DNA of 64,000 nt from Micromonospora sp. HNM0581 (GTDB taxonomy: Bacteria; Actinomycetota; Actinomycetes; Mycobacteriales; Micromonosporaceae), in NCBI RefSeq assembly GCF_012726175.1, contig NZ_JAASAD010000008.1:124001-188000 (forward strand). The letters are read 5' to 3'. Below, piece by piece: positions 26,412-34,552 of the stretch. Both the position numbers and the translations under genes were made by a program. The notes below the pieces were generated by a model, which made no database searches, was not told the DNA's origin, and saw only the letters and a program-made list of their open reading frames with translations. How positions within the stretch are numbered: position 1 is the stretch's first letter; every line of letters begins with the position of its first letter.

Positions 26412-26446
26412 CTTGCGAATGCTGCAAGGCACCTTTCAGATGCTGC
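26412..26446. promoter_or_regulatory. Operator candidate between the XRE-cupin and fusion genes
   Basis: CTTGC and GCAAG form an inverted repeat at 26412-26428. The heptamer ATGCTGC occurs twice (26419-26425 and 26440-26446), 21 bp apart, which is two helical turns. This arrangement suits a dimeric XRE repressor between divergent promoters. Confidence 0.4.
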
Positions 26447-26468
26447 CAGACCCTCCTACGGTTGACCC

Positions 26469-28088
26469 ATGACCGACCACGCCCACGGCACTGCCGAACC
26501 CACACCGCACCCGAGCATCGTCCGCAGATGCGACGTCGCAGTCATCGGCGGCTCGGCTGCCGGACTGGCAGCCGCGCTTCAGCTCGCTCGGCAGCGACGG
26601 TCGGTCATCGTGGTCGACGACGGCACGCCGCGGAACGCGCCGGCCACGCACATGCACAGCTACCTCGGACGCGAGGGCACCCCGCCAGAGTCGATGCTCA
26701 GCATCGGGCGCGAGGAGGTCCGCAGCTACGGCGGCAACGTCCTGACCGGCCGGGTGCTGGCGGTACGCGACGAGGACGACGGATTTCATCTCGCCCTCAC
26801 GGGCGGCCACGGCCTCGTCGCCCGCCGGTTGCTTGTCGCGACCGGCATCGTCGACGAGCTACCCGACATCGAGGGCCTCGCCGCGCACTGGGGCCACCAG
26901 GTGTTCAACTGCCCGTTCTGTCATGGTTGGGAGGTTCGTGACCTGCGCGTCGTGCAGATCGTCACGACGGCGATGGGACTGCACCCCACCCAGCTGATGC
27001 GACATCTGACCGACCGGCTGACCGTGGTGCTGCACGACGCGACGGGGATCGATCCGGCTGTGACACAGACCCTCGTCGCCTCCGGGGTTCCGGTGGTCGA
27101 GGCCGCGGTGCGCCGGGTAGCCGCCGCCGACACCGAGGGGTCACTCGTCGTCGAACTCGCCGACGGAAGCAAGCTGCCGGCGGATGCGATCCTCACCGGG
27201 TCCCGGTTCCGCCCCAGGATCGAGATGCTCGCCGGGCTCGGCATCGACACCACGGCCCACCCCAGCGGGCTCGGGGAGTTCGTCGCGGTGGACCACACCG
27301 GGCGTACCAGCGTGGCGGACGTCTTCGCAGCCGGGAACCTGACGGATCCGAGCGCCCAGGTCCTGCAGGCTGCGGCGAACGGCAGCTGGATCGGTGCCCA
27401 GATCGCTTTCAGCCTTGCTGCCGAGGACATCAGGGCGGGCGTCCGTCCCTCCGGCGTCGCGATCGAGTGGGACAGCCGCTACGGCGACCAGGAACGCGTG
27501 TGGAGTGCCAACCCGAACGGCACGCTCGTGGCGGAGGTGGCGGACCTGCCCCCCGGACGGGCGCTCGACGTCGGCGCGGGTGAAGGAGCCGACGCGATCT
27601 GGCTGGCCGAGCGAGGCTGGCAGGTGACCGCGTCCGACGTCTCGGGCAGGGCGCTCGACCGTGTCCGGGCCGAGGCGGAACGTCGCGGGCTCGACGTGCG
27701 TACGCTGCTCCGCGACGCCAACGACCCCGCCGCGTACGCAGGTGAGACCTACGATCTCGTTTCCCTGCAGTACGGGTCGTTCCAACGCACTCCGGAGCAG
27801 CGCGGACTGCGCAACCTGCTCGACGCCGTGGCCGTCGGCGGGACACTGCTCGTCGTCGGCCACGACCTGAGCTGGCTGCGGCAGCCGTTCGACCCGGGCG
27901 AGCAGACCCGCATGTACGACCCGGAGGCGTACGTCGGTATCGACGAGATCGCCGCCTTGATCACAGCTTCCGGTGACTGGCGCGTCGAGGTGAACGAGAC
28001 CCGCCCACGTCCTGCGGGGGCGATCAGCACCCACCACGTCGACGATGTCGTGCTGCGCGCCGTTCGACTGGATCACCACAAGGAGTGA
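26469..28088 (+). CDS. Thioredoxin-reductase-like flavoprotein fused to a SAM methyltransferase
   Basis: This is a 539-aa bifunctional protein. Residues about 20-320 are an FAD/NAD(P)H oxidoreductase of the thioredoxin-reductase family: GGSAAG dinucleotide motif near 27-32, redox-type CPFC at 148-151 and FAAGNLTDPSAQ near the C-terminal FAD site. Residues about 345-530 are a class I methyltransferase with motif I LDVGAGEGADA and a TehB-like layout. Fusions like this occur in actinomycetes and may detoxify electrophiles or metalloids by coupled reduction and methylation; the substrate is unknown. A TACGGT box 6 nt before the ATG suggests a leaderless transcript. The divergent XRE-cupin protein is the likely regulator. 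Confidence 0.88.
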   Translation: MTDHAHGTAEPTPHPSIVRRCDVAVIGGSAAGLAAALQLARQRRSVIVVDDGTPRNAPATHMHSYLGREGTPPESMLSIGREEVRSYGGNVLTGRVLAVRDEDDGFHLALTGGHGLVARRLLVATGIVDELPDIEGLAAHWGHQVFNCPFCHGWEVRDLRVVQIVTTAMGLHPTQLMRHLTDRLTVVLHDATGIDPAVTQTLVASGVPVVEAAVRRVAAADTEGSLVVELADGSKLPADAILTGSRFRPRIEMLAGLGIDTTAHPSGLGEFVAVDHTGRTSVADVFAAGNLTDPSAQVLQAAANGSWIGAQIAFSLAAEDIRAGVRPSGVAIEWDSRYGDQERVWSANPNGTLVAEVADLPPGRALDVGAGEGADAIWLAERGWQVTASDVSGRALDRVRAEAERRGLDVRTLLRDANDPAAYAGETYDLVSLQYGSFQRTPEQRGLRNLLDAVAVGGTLLVVGHDLSWLRQPFDPGEQTRMYDPEAYVGIDEIAALITASGDWRVEVNETRPRPAGAISTHHVDDVVLRAVRLDHHKE

Positions 28089-28139
28089 GACCCACGCCGG
28101 CGTGCCGGTGGCCCGGACCGGCGTCGACCCCGCTGCTGG

Positions 28140-28176
28140 ACGAGGACGTCACCCGCGAACGTGGTGACGTCCTCGT
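28140..28176 (+). terminator. Strong hairpin after the reductase-methyltransferase gene
   Basis: A 14-bp perfect stem (ACGAGGACGTCACC and its complement) with a 9-nt loop lies 52 nt after the stop codon. It lies between convergent genes and may also stop transcription of the CDF gene. Confidence 0.65.
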
Positions 28177-28219
28177 TCCGTCAGTGGTGATGCCTTGATT
28201 CCGTCAGTGGTGATGCCTT
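28176..28219. repeat. 21-bp tandem direct repeat at the end of the CDF gene
   Basis: The 21-mer beginning TTCCGTCAGTGG occurs at 28176-28196 and again at 28199-28219, separated by two bases. The second copy includes the CDF stop codon and encodes its last His residues; the first copy would encode the same residues and stop again. It is a small local duplication. Confidence 0.7.
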
Positions 28220-29049
28220 CGGTCCGGCACACCGGTCGGCGTGCAGCTGTGGCGATCCTGGTCGGCGTCCGACCGCAGGGTGCGCCGTACGGTCATCTCG
28301 ACCTCGCCGCAGCAGGAGCCGCCACGCTTGCAACCGCAGCCGGAGCTCGCGTCGTTGCCGGTGCCTGCACTGTTCCCGGTGCCCGGATCGTTCCCGGTGG
28401 TCGTGTCGGGGGTGACGGGTATCGTGCAGCAGGTGTCACCGCGCCAGGCTTCGCGGCCTTCCTTGACCGCGACGACGGCGATGAACAGCGCGGCGACCGG
28501 GTCTGCCCAGGACCAGCCGAACAGGCTGTTCACCGCCAGCCCGACGAGCAGCACCGCGGACAGGTAGGTGCACAGGAGGGTCTGTCGCGAGTCGGCCACC
28601 GCGGAGCGGGAGCCGAGTTCGCGCCCGGCGCGGCGTTGAGCCAAGGACAGTACGGGCATGATGAGCACGGACAGGCCCGCAAGTACGAGACCGATCGTGG
28701 AGTGCTCGGCGTCGGCGCCGCCCAGTAGCGACCGGACCGCCTCGACGCTCACGTAGGCGGCGAGGGCGAAGAAGGAGATCGCGATGACGCGGAGGGCCAA
28801 CTTCTCCCGTGCCTCCGGGTCGCGGCCGGCGAACTGCCAGGCGACGGCGGCTGCGGATGCCACCTCGATGAAGGAGTCGAGGCCGAAACCGATGAGCGCG
28901 GTCGACGAGGCGACCGTGCCGGCGGTGATCGCCACGATGCCCTCGATGACGTTGTAGGTGATGGTGGCGGCGACCAGCAGCCGTACCCGACGGGCGAGCA
29001 CCGCGCGCCGCGCCGCTGTGGGCTGGGACTGGACCGGTGTCAGGCTCAT
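28204..29049 (-). CDS. Cation diffusion facilitator family metal exporter
   Basis: This is a 281-aa membrane protein with six predicted helices. The helix 2 metal site is recognisable in GFGLDSFIE, and helix 5 has SWADPVAALFI. CDF proteins exchange protons for divalent cations. The cytoplasmic tail is unusual: it holds several Cys clusters (DTCCTIP, SGCGCKRGGSCCGE) and a C-terminal HHH, which suggests soft-metal (Cd/Pb/Zn) handling. Its ATG overlaps the stop codon of the CmtR-like sensor (TGATG), so sensor and exporter are co-transcribed and the sensor should derepress both when metal is in excess. Confidence 0.85.
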   Translation of the reverse strand: MSLTPVQSQPTAARRAVLARRVRLLVAATITYNVIEGIVAITAGTVASSTALIGFGLDSFIEVASAAAVAWQFAGRDPEAREKLALRVIAISFFALAAYVSVEAVRSLLGGADAEHSTIGLVLAGLSVLIMPVLSLAQRRAGRELGSRSAVADSRQTLLCTYLSAVLLVGLAVNSLFGWSWADPVAALFIAVVAVKEGREAWRGDTCCTIPVTPDTTTGNDPGTGNSAGTGNDASSGCGCKRGGSCCGEVEMTVRRTLRSDADQDRHSCTPTGVPDRRHHH

Positions 29050-29378
29050 CAGCAGCAGCCGTCTTCCGTCTGGGTCGTGCAGGCGGCGGGGTCGACAGCG
29101 AGGACCAGGCCGAGCAGGTCGCTGAGGGCGTGGGTGAGGCGTCCATCGGTCAGTTCGTAGCGGGTGCGCCGGCCTTCGGGTACCGCGACGACCAGGCCGC
29201 AGCCGCGTAGGCACGCCAGATGGTTCGACAGGTTCTGTCGGCTGGTGTCGAGCAGGTCGGCCAGATCAGCTGGATAGCCCGGCCCCTCACGCAGGGCGAG
29301 CAGGAGTCGGGCGCGAAGCGGGTCGGACAGGGCGTGGCCGAATCGGGCCAGCACCTGGCTGTAGGTGAGCGTCTCCAC
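29049..29378 (-). CDS. ArsR-family metal sensor, CmtR-like
   Basis: This is a winged-helix ArsR/SmtB repressor of about 109 aa. The segment NHLACLRGCGLVV closely matches the recognition helix of mycobacterial CmtR, which binds Cd(II)/Pb(II) through Cys57 and Cys61 of this CLRGC motif and a third C-terminal Cys; a corresponding Cys is present in DPAACT, and the protein ends in CC. Upstream in-frame codons reach a TTG at 29399, but the GTG at 29378 gives the length and N-terminus expected from CmtR. It heads the operon with the CDF exporter. Confidence 0.85.
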   Translation of the reverse strand: METLTYSQVLARFGHALSDPLRARLLLALREGPGYPADLADLLDTSRQNLSNHLACLRGCGLVVAVPEGRRTRYELTDGRLTHALSDLLGLVLAVDPAACTTQTEDGCC

Positions 29379-29399
29379 GACCGTGGACAGTACACGCAA

Positions 29400-30107
29400 T
29401 CATGTATTCAGCAAAGGATGTACTTTCGGTCGCCTCGATCCGAGTCCGCTGAGGATGAGGTCGAGGCCGGCCTGGAAGGACTCCGAGAACGGCAGGCTGA
29501 GAAGGTCCCGCCCCACCCGGCTGGTCGCCGGGTGTGAGGTGGCGTCGATGCTGGACAGGCCGTCGAGGAAGGCCCCAGTCCGGTCGGGGGCCCGACGGCG
29601 GGTGCGGACGTCTGCGGCGTCCTCGATCGCCACCCGGGTGAACGTCCAGCTCATGATCGCGGTGGCGCCCCGGGCGACCGTGGCATCGTCGAACCCGGCC
29701 TCGGCGAGGATTGCGACGAGCATCTCGAGCAGGTCGTAGGCCGCCGGTCCGGCCGGTCCGTTGTCGATCAGCCACGCCGCTACGCCCGGGTACTGTCGGA
29801 GCGTATCGCGCTGTGCCGTCGACCAGGCTCGGGCGCGTTCATCCCACGGTGCGTCGGGCGGCAACTGCGGGCACACGAGTCGACCGATCCGGTCGGCGAC
29901 GAGGCGGACCAGTTCCTCGCGATCGACGACGTGGCGGTAGAGGGCCATCGCGGTGACGTCGAGCCGGGTCGCGATGGCCCGCATGGTCACGGCGGACAGG
30001 CCGCCACCGCGGGTGATGTCGATGGCGGCGGCGACGATGGAGTCCTGGCTCAACGTCAACGGTGACCCACCCCTTCTCAAGAAACCTGCGTCGACAATCG
30101 TTTCCAT
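29400..30107 (-). CDS. TetR/AcrR-family repressor
   Basis: This is a 235-aa TetR-type regulator with an N-terminal helix-turn-helix (TMRAIATRLDVTAMALYRHV, about residues 52-71) and a TetR_C-like ligand domain. It is divergent from the heterodimeric ABC transporter, which it probably represses together with Zur. The start is ambiguous: ATG 30107 would be leaderless (TATACC box just upstream) and its first codons overlap a Zur-type box; TTG 30059, behind GAAGGGGTGGG, is the alternative. The ligand is unknown. Confidence 0.82.
   Translation of the reverse strand: METIVDAGFLRRGGSPLTLSQDSIVAAAIDITRGGGLSAVTMRAIATRLDVTAMALYRHVVDREELVRLVADRIGRLVCPQLPPDAPWDERARAWSTAQRDTLRQYPGVAAWLIDNGPAGPAAYDLLEMLVAILAEAGFDDATVARGATAIMSWTFTRVAIEDAADVRTRRRAPDRTGAFLDGLSSIDATSHPATSRVGRDLLSLPFSESFQAGLDLILSGLGSRRPKVHPLLNT
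30092..30106. promoter_or_regulatory. Zur-type box between the TetR and ABC transporter genes
   Basis: On the minus strand this reads TGGAAACGATTGTCG, with two departures from the palindromic core TGAAAACGNTTNTCA. It overlaps the first TetR codons and lies 65 nt before the ABC gene start. Zinc-dependent control of the transporter is inferred. Confidence 0.5.
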
Positions 30108-30114
30108 CTGTGCG

Positions 30115-30129
30115 GTATACGTAGTAAAC
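30115..30129. promoter_or_regulatory. TetR operator candidate
   Basis: GTATAC-GTA-GTAAAC is an imperfect 15-bp inverted repeat centred between the divergent TetR and ABC transporter genes, overlapping the likely -10 regions of both. It is the natural target for the TetR protein. Confidence 0.4.
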
Positions 30130-30170
30130 ATAACTGACCGCGCCTTCATCCACCGCGAAGGACAGCTCCG

Positions 30171-31883
30171 ATGACGCCATTCGGCCTGCTTCGACCCATC
30201 GTGGGCCCGCTCGCGCTGGCCGCCGCCCTCCAGGCGGCCGCCAGCATCCTCAGCCTTCTCCCGCTGCTGGCACTGGCGCGGTTCGCCGGCGCCTGGATGT
30301 CCGGTAACGATCTCCCCGGTAGGGTGGTCGTCGTCTCCGCGGTCACCGGAACCATCGGTGCGGCGCTCGCCGCCGCCGCGGCGACCTGGATCACCCACCG
30401 CGCCGATGCGGATCTCAGTCGACATCTGCAGCATCGTCTGGTAGCGACGATCCGCGGAGCCCCGGTCCCGGCGGTGGCCGGGCAGGGCACCGCAAGGATC
30501 AAGAAGGTCGTGCAGGATGACACCGGGGCCCTGCACTATCTCATCGCCCACACGCTGCTCGACGCGGTCGCGCTCGTGGTGACACCGGTCGCCGGGTTCG
30601 TAGCGCTCACCGTGTTCGACTGGCGACTCGCAGTGTGCAGCCTGGTGCCGCTCGCACTCGGTGTCGGCTTCTACGCCCGGGCGATGCGTGGGTCGGGTGC
30701 CCAGTTCGCCGAGTACGCCGCCGCGCAACGTCGGATCAACGCCGCCGTCGTCGACTTCGTACGCGGCCTCCCGGTCGCGAAGGTCTACGGTGGAGCCGGC
30801 GGCGCCCGGACCCGGTTCCTGGTGGCGGTGACCGGCTTCCACGACTTCTTCCGGGCCTGGTCGTCCGGCACCACCGCAGTCACGACGGCGTCCTGGCTCG
30901 TCGTCACCCCCGGCCTGACCGTGGCGTGCCTCACCACGATCGGTGTGCTCGCCGCCGGTGCAGGCTGGTTGACGCCGACCGCGTTGGTCGCCGGTGTCGT
31001 GCTGGGGCCGGCGATCAGCGCCCCGGTCGCTGTCGCGGGGCCCCGTCTACAGGCGATCCGTACCGGCCTTTCCGCGCTCGCGTCGATCCGCGAATTTCTC
31101 GACCAGCCGGTGCTCCGGTTCGGATCCTGCACGCAGGCACCGACCGGCACCGTCCGCCTGGCACGGGTCACCCATCGGTACGACGCCGGCCGGATCGCGC
31201 TCGACGACATCTCGGTCGCCCTGCCCGCCGTCGGAGTCGTTGCGCTGGTCGGCGCCTCCGGCAGCGGGAAGAGCACACTCGTGTCGTTGCTCGCCCGCTT
31301 CGCCGAACCCACCTCTGGCCAGGTGCTGATCGGAGACACCGACATACGGGAGCTCACCGAGAGTGCGCTCTACGACCACACCAGTTTCGTCTTCCAGGAC
31401 ACCGGCGTGCGCCAGGCGAGCGTGCGTGACAACCTCACCGGCGGGCGCCCCGTCCGCGACGAGGACCTCGTCCGAGCCACCCGCGCCGCCGCGATCCACG
31501 AGGAGATCGCCGCACTACCGAATGGCTACGACACCGTCCTCGGTGTCGACACCGAGCTCTCCGGTGGTCAGCGCCAACGCGTCTGCCTGGCCCGCGCGCT
31601 GCTGCGCGAACCCCGCCTACTCGTCCTCGACGAGGCCCTCTCAGCCGTCGACGCCACCACCCGCGCGACGCTGCTGATGTCGATCGAGGCGGAGGCGACC
31701 CGCCGCGCCGTCCTGCTGGTCACCCATCAGGTCGACGTAGCCGACCGGGCCGACCGGGTCCTGGTCCTCGAACACGGCCGCCTCGTCGGTGACGGCACGC
31801 CCGCCGAACTCCGCGCCACCTGCCCTGCCTACCGGGCGCTGGCCGACGCCGAAACCGTACCCGCCGCAGGGGGAAACCGCTGA
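30171..31883 (+). CDS. ABC transporter, fused membrane and ATPase domains (IrtA/YbtP-like half)
   Basis: This is a 570-aa half-transporter with a six-helix exporter-type membrane domain (about 10-300) and a nucleotide-binding domain. The latter has Walker A GASGSGKST, Q-loop FVFQD, signature LSGGQ and Walker B LLVLDE. No N-terminal siderophore-interaction domain is present. Exporter-fold pairs such as IrtAB and YbtPQ actually import metallophores. With a Zur-type box in the promoter, import of a zinc-metallophore complex is a reasonable hypothesis, while drug/peptide export remains possible. Its stop overlaps the start of the second half (TGATG). Confidence 0.85.
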   Translation: MTPFGLLRPIVGPLALAAALQAAASILSLLPLLALARFAGAWMSGNDLPGRVVVVSAVTGTIGAALAAAAATWITHRADADLSRHLQHRLVATIRGAPVPAVAGQGTARIKKVVQDDTGALHYLIAHTLLDAVALVVTPVAGFVALTVFDWRLAVCSLVPLALGVGFYARAMRGSGAQFAEYAAAQRRINAAVVDFVRGLPVAKVYGGAGGARTRFLVAVTGFHDFFRAWSSGTTAVTTASWLVVTPGLTVACLTTIGVLAAGAGWLTPTALVAGVVLGPAISAPVAVAGPRLQAIRTGLSALASIREFLDQPVLRFGSCTQAPTGTVRLARVTHRYDAGRIALDDISVALPAVGVVALVGASGSGKSTLVSLLARFAEPTSGQVLIGDTDIRELTESALYDHTSFVFQDTGVRQASVRDNLTGGRPVRDEDLVRATRAAAIHEEIAALPNGYDTVLGVDTELSGGQRQRVCLARALLREPRLLVLDEALSAVDATTRATLLMSIEAEATRRAVLLVTHQVDVADRADRVLVLEHGRLVGDGTPAELRATCPAYRALADAETVPAAGGNR

Positions 31884-33709
31884 TGCTCCGCACCCTGTTC
31901 CGCGTCCTTCCGCGGCCACACGCCCGACAGTTGGCCGTGCTCACCGGTTGGCTGACCGCAGCCGCCATACTGCAGGGCGTCACTCTCGGGCTCGCCGGAA
32001 TCAACATCGCGACATTTCTTGACGCGGGCTCGGCCGGCATGCCCTGGTTGACCGCACTTCTGGCCACCGCGATCGCTTACGGCGGGGTCCAATGGATCGC
32101 ACAGGTGACCGCCTTCCGAGTGGGTAGGGAAACCGCGCGGGCCCTGCACGTGGGCCTGGGGGAACACCTCGCACAGCTGCCACTCGGCTGGTTCACCTCG
32201 ACCCGGCAAGCCAGGATCATCGACTTGGCCACCACCGGCGTGCCGCAGCTGATGTCGTACCCGGCCCTGCTGCTGCGTCCAACGATCACCGCTGTAGTCA
32301 CCCCGCCCGCCGCAGCGCTCACGTTGTGGGTGCTCGACTGGCGGTACGGGCTCGCAGTCCTTGTCGCCACCGCTGCGGGCTGGTGGTGCAGTCGGCTCAG
32401 CGGCCGGCTCGCCCGGTCCGTGGACGCGCGACGGCACGCCGTCCAGGTCGCGGCCACCAACCGCATTCTCGAATACGCCGGCAGACAGCCGGTGATCCGC
32501 ACCGACCAGCGCCCCGGCGACACCGACGACCTGAGCCGGGCCCTCGACCACGCGGCCGAGGCGTCCCGGCGGTCGGCCGGTATCGTCCTGCCCGGTCTGT
32601 TGCTGTTCGGTGTCACGGTGAACGCGCTCTTCGCCGCCCTCGCCGGGCTCGGCGTGGCCTGGATAGCGGACGCTTCGCTCACCGTCGGCGTCCTGGTCGG
32701 TGTCCTCGTCGTTGCCGCCCGCCTGGCCGCGGTCGGATCGACCGGTGCCGAGCTCGCCGCCGGGCTGCGCCTACAGCACGCCACACTCGCCCGGATCGTC
32801 GACGTGCTCGACTCACGGCCGCTGCCGACCCTGCAACCGTCGGACAAGACAGCCCCCGGCGACCCGGTGGTGCGGTCCGGGGTCACGGTTCGGAACATCG
32901 GGTTCAGCTACGGCAGCGCAGACCCCGCCGGTGGGATCCCCGTCCTCGACGGTGTGTCGTTCACGCTTCCCGACCGTGGCCTGACCGCACTCGTCGGTCC
33001 GTCCGGCTCGGGTAAGACCACGATCACCCGGCTGCTGGCCCGGTTCTGGGACCCCACTGCCGGGAGTATCGAGATCGACGGGCGCGATCTGCGCACGCTG
33101 CCTGCGGACCAGTTCTACGCGCACCTGGCGACCGTCCTGCAGGACGACTACCTGCTCGACACCACCATCGCCGAGAACATCCGCACCGCCCGACCGGAGG
33201 CGACCGCTGACGAGATCGCCGAGGTCGTCCGAGAGGCCGGTCTGGAGGCGACGGTCGCGGCTCTCCCCGGTGGACTCGACCATCTGGTCGGACCTGGCGG
33301 AAGTCATCTCTCCGGCGGGCAACGCCAACGGATCTGTGTCGCCCGGGCGCTGCTCAAACGAGCCAGGCTGACGCTTCTCGACGAGGCCACCTCCGCCCTG
33401 GACCCCGCGAACAGCGAGGTGGTGCTCGACGCCGCCCGTCGGCTGGCCACCCAGGGACACGTCGTCGTTATCGCACACCACCTCGACACGATCATCGGTG
33501 CGGACCAGATTCTGGTCCTCGACCGGGGGCGTCTGGTGCAATGCGGTACCCACGCCGAGCTGAGCCGGGTGCCGGGGCGGTACCGCGACATGCTCGTGAG
33601 CCGCGTCCGGTTTTCCGGGTCAGCGGACCACCGCCCGCACCACGTCGAGTGGGCCGGTGACCGCGTGGAGACCGGCCTCGGTCAGTTCGGCGACGATCGC
33701 TTCCGGTGA
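31883..33709 (+). CDS. ABC transporter, second half (IrtB/YbtQ-like)
   Basis: This is a 608-aa partner half-transporter with a membrane domain (about 15-310) and an ATPase domain. Walker A GPSGSGKTT, signature LSGGQRQRICVARAL and Walker B LTLLDEATSALD are complete, so both ATP sites of the heterodimer look functional. The gene is translationally coupled to the first half. Its last 90 bases overlap the convergent methyltransferase gene. Confidence 0.85.
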   Translation: MLRTLFRVLPRPHARQLAVLTGWLTAAAILQGVTLGLAGINIATFLDAGSAGMPWLTALLATAIAYGGVQWIAQVTAFRVGRETARALHVGLGEHLAQLPLGWFTSTRQARIIDLATTGVPQLMSYPALLLRPTITAVVTPPAAALTLWVLDWRYGLAVLVATAAGWWCSRLSGRLARSVDARRHAVQVAATNRILEYAGRQPVIRTDQRPGDTDDLSRALDHAAEASRRSAGIVLPGLLLFGVTVNALFAALAGLGVAWIADASLTVGVLVGVLVVAARLAAVGSTGAELAAGLRLQHATLARIVDVLDSRPLPTLQPSDKTAPGDPVVRSGVTVRNIGFSYGSADPAGGIPVLDGVSFTLPDRGLTALVGPSGSGKTTITRLLARFWDPTAGSIEIDGRDLRTLPADQFYAHLATVLQDDYLLDTTIAENIRTARPEATADEIAEVVREAGLEATVAALPGGLDHLVGPGGSHLSGGQRQRICVARALLKRARLTLLDEATSALDPANSEVVLDAARRLATQGHVVVIAHHLDTIIGADQILVLDRGRLVQCGTHAELSRVPGRYRDMLVSRVRFSGSADHRPHHVEWAGDRVETGLGQFGDDRFR

Positions 33710-34345
33710 CACGACGAACCATCGGTACGCTGCCGTCACCTCGCGCACCAGTTGGTCGCTGTGGTCGAGCACCCGGTAACGCATCCGCCACCTGAGGGCG
33801 CCGGGCCCGTCCGGCTCGGCCGCTCCGCTGCCCACATACGTGTGGGTGCCCACCCGCACCCTGACGAACTCCGCCTCCGGGATCTCCATCGGCACTGCCG
33901 GCGGCTGCGCGTTGACCACCAGGGGTGCCCCGTCGGCGAGTCGGTCGCGTAGCCGCCCCCACAACTCGCGGCGGGCGTCCGGTGCCAGATGCCCGATCAT
34001 GTTCATCGCGAGCGCACCGCCGATCCGGTCCGGCAGGGGGGCGTCCTGTGCGCCGGCGGCCACCACGGTGACCCGCTCCCGCAGCCCCGGGTCGGCGCCG
34101 AGCCGGCAGAGCAGGGCTGCGCGCTGGACGGCCGACGGCTCGACCGCCACGATCCGCGCGTCCGGCAGCACCTCGGCGATGAGCAGGCTGCTGAGTCCGC
34201 TGCCCGCTCCGAGGTCCACGATCGAGCCTGCCTGTGGTGCGGCGCCTTCCAGCGCGGCCCGTACGGGATCACGCAGCGCCTGCCACGCGTCGAGACTGAA
34301 CAGGTCGAGAAACTCACCCGACTCGTGGTAATCGTCGCTGTTCAT
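33620..34345 (-). CDS. Class I SAM-dependent methyltransferase under a Zur-type box
   Basis: This is a 241-aa class I methyltransferase with motif I VDLGAGSGLSS (about residues 43-53) and the acidic strand-2 residue in IVAVEPS. GAGAGGT lies 4 nt before ATG 34345. A Zur-type box lies 64 nt upstream, so it is probably expressed in zinc limitation. The acceptor substrate is unknown; modification of a metallophore or a tRNA/protein target is possible. It faces the ABC transporter genes and overlaps them by 90 bases. Confidence 0.8.
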   Translation of the reverse strand: MNSDDYHESGEFLDLFSLDAWQALRDPVRAALEGAAPQAGSIVDLGAGSGLSSLLIAEVLPDARIVAVEPSAVQRAALLCRLGADPGLRERVTVVAAGAQDAPLPDRIGGALAMNMIGHLAPDARRELWGRLRDRLADGAPLVVNAQPPAVPMEIPEAEFVRVRVGTHTYVGSGAAEPDGPGALRWRMRYRVLDHSDQLVREVTAAYRWFVVSPEAIVAELTEAGLHAVTGPLDVVRAVVR

Positions 34346-34408
34346 CCGTACCTCTCGTCGCGTCGTCCTGGGCCGCGTCGTCGTCTGGATCGTGGCCGCG
34401 ATGTCAGA

Positions 34409-34423
34409 TGATAATCATTACCG
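34409..34423 (-). promoter_or_regulatory. Zur-type box upstream of the methyltransferase gene
   Basis: The minus strand reads CGGTAATGATTATCA, nearly the same as the box upstream of the large surface gene (CGGCAACGATTGTCA). Its position 64 nt before the start codon is suitable for promoter control. Confidence 0.6.
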
Positions 34424-34449
34424 ACACTGGCGGAGGGTCGCCAACGCGA

Positions 34450-34484
34450 CCGGCGGTGGAGGCGGAATTCGCCTCCACCGCCGG
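34450..34484 (-). terminator. Strong hairpin after the His-rich protein gene
   Basis: A 15-bp perfect inverted repeat (CCGGCGGTGGAGGCG and its complement, 5-nt loop) lies about 70 nt downstream of the His-rich gene stop and insulates it from the methyltransferase promoter. Confidence 0.65.
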
Positions 34485-34552
34485 TGACCGGATGTCGAGC
34501 TGTGCCCGGTGCCGCGATCCGAGTTGTCTGGCGCGAGGTCGTCGGAGCCGGT

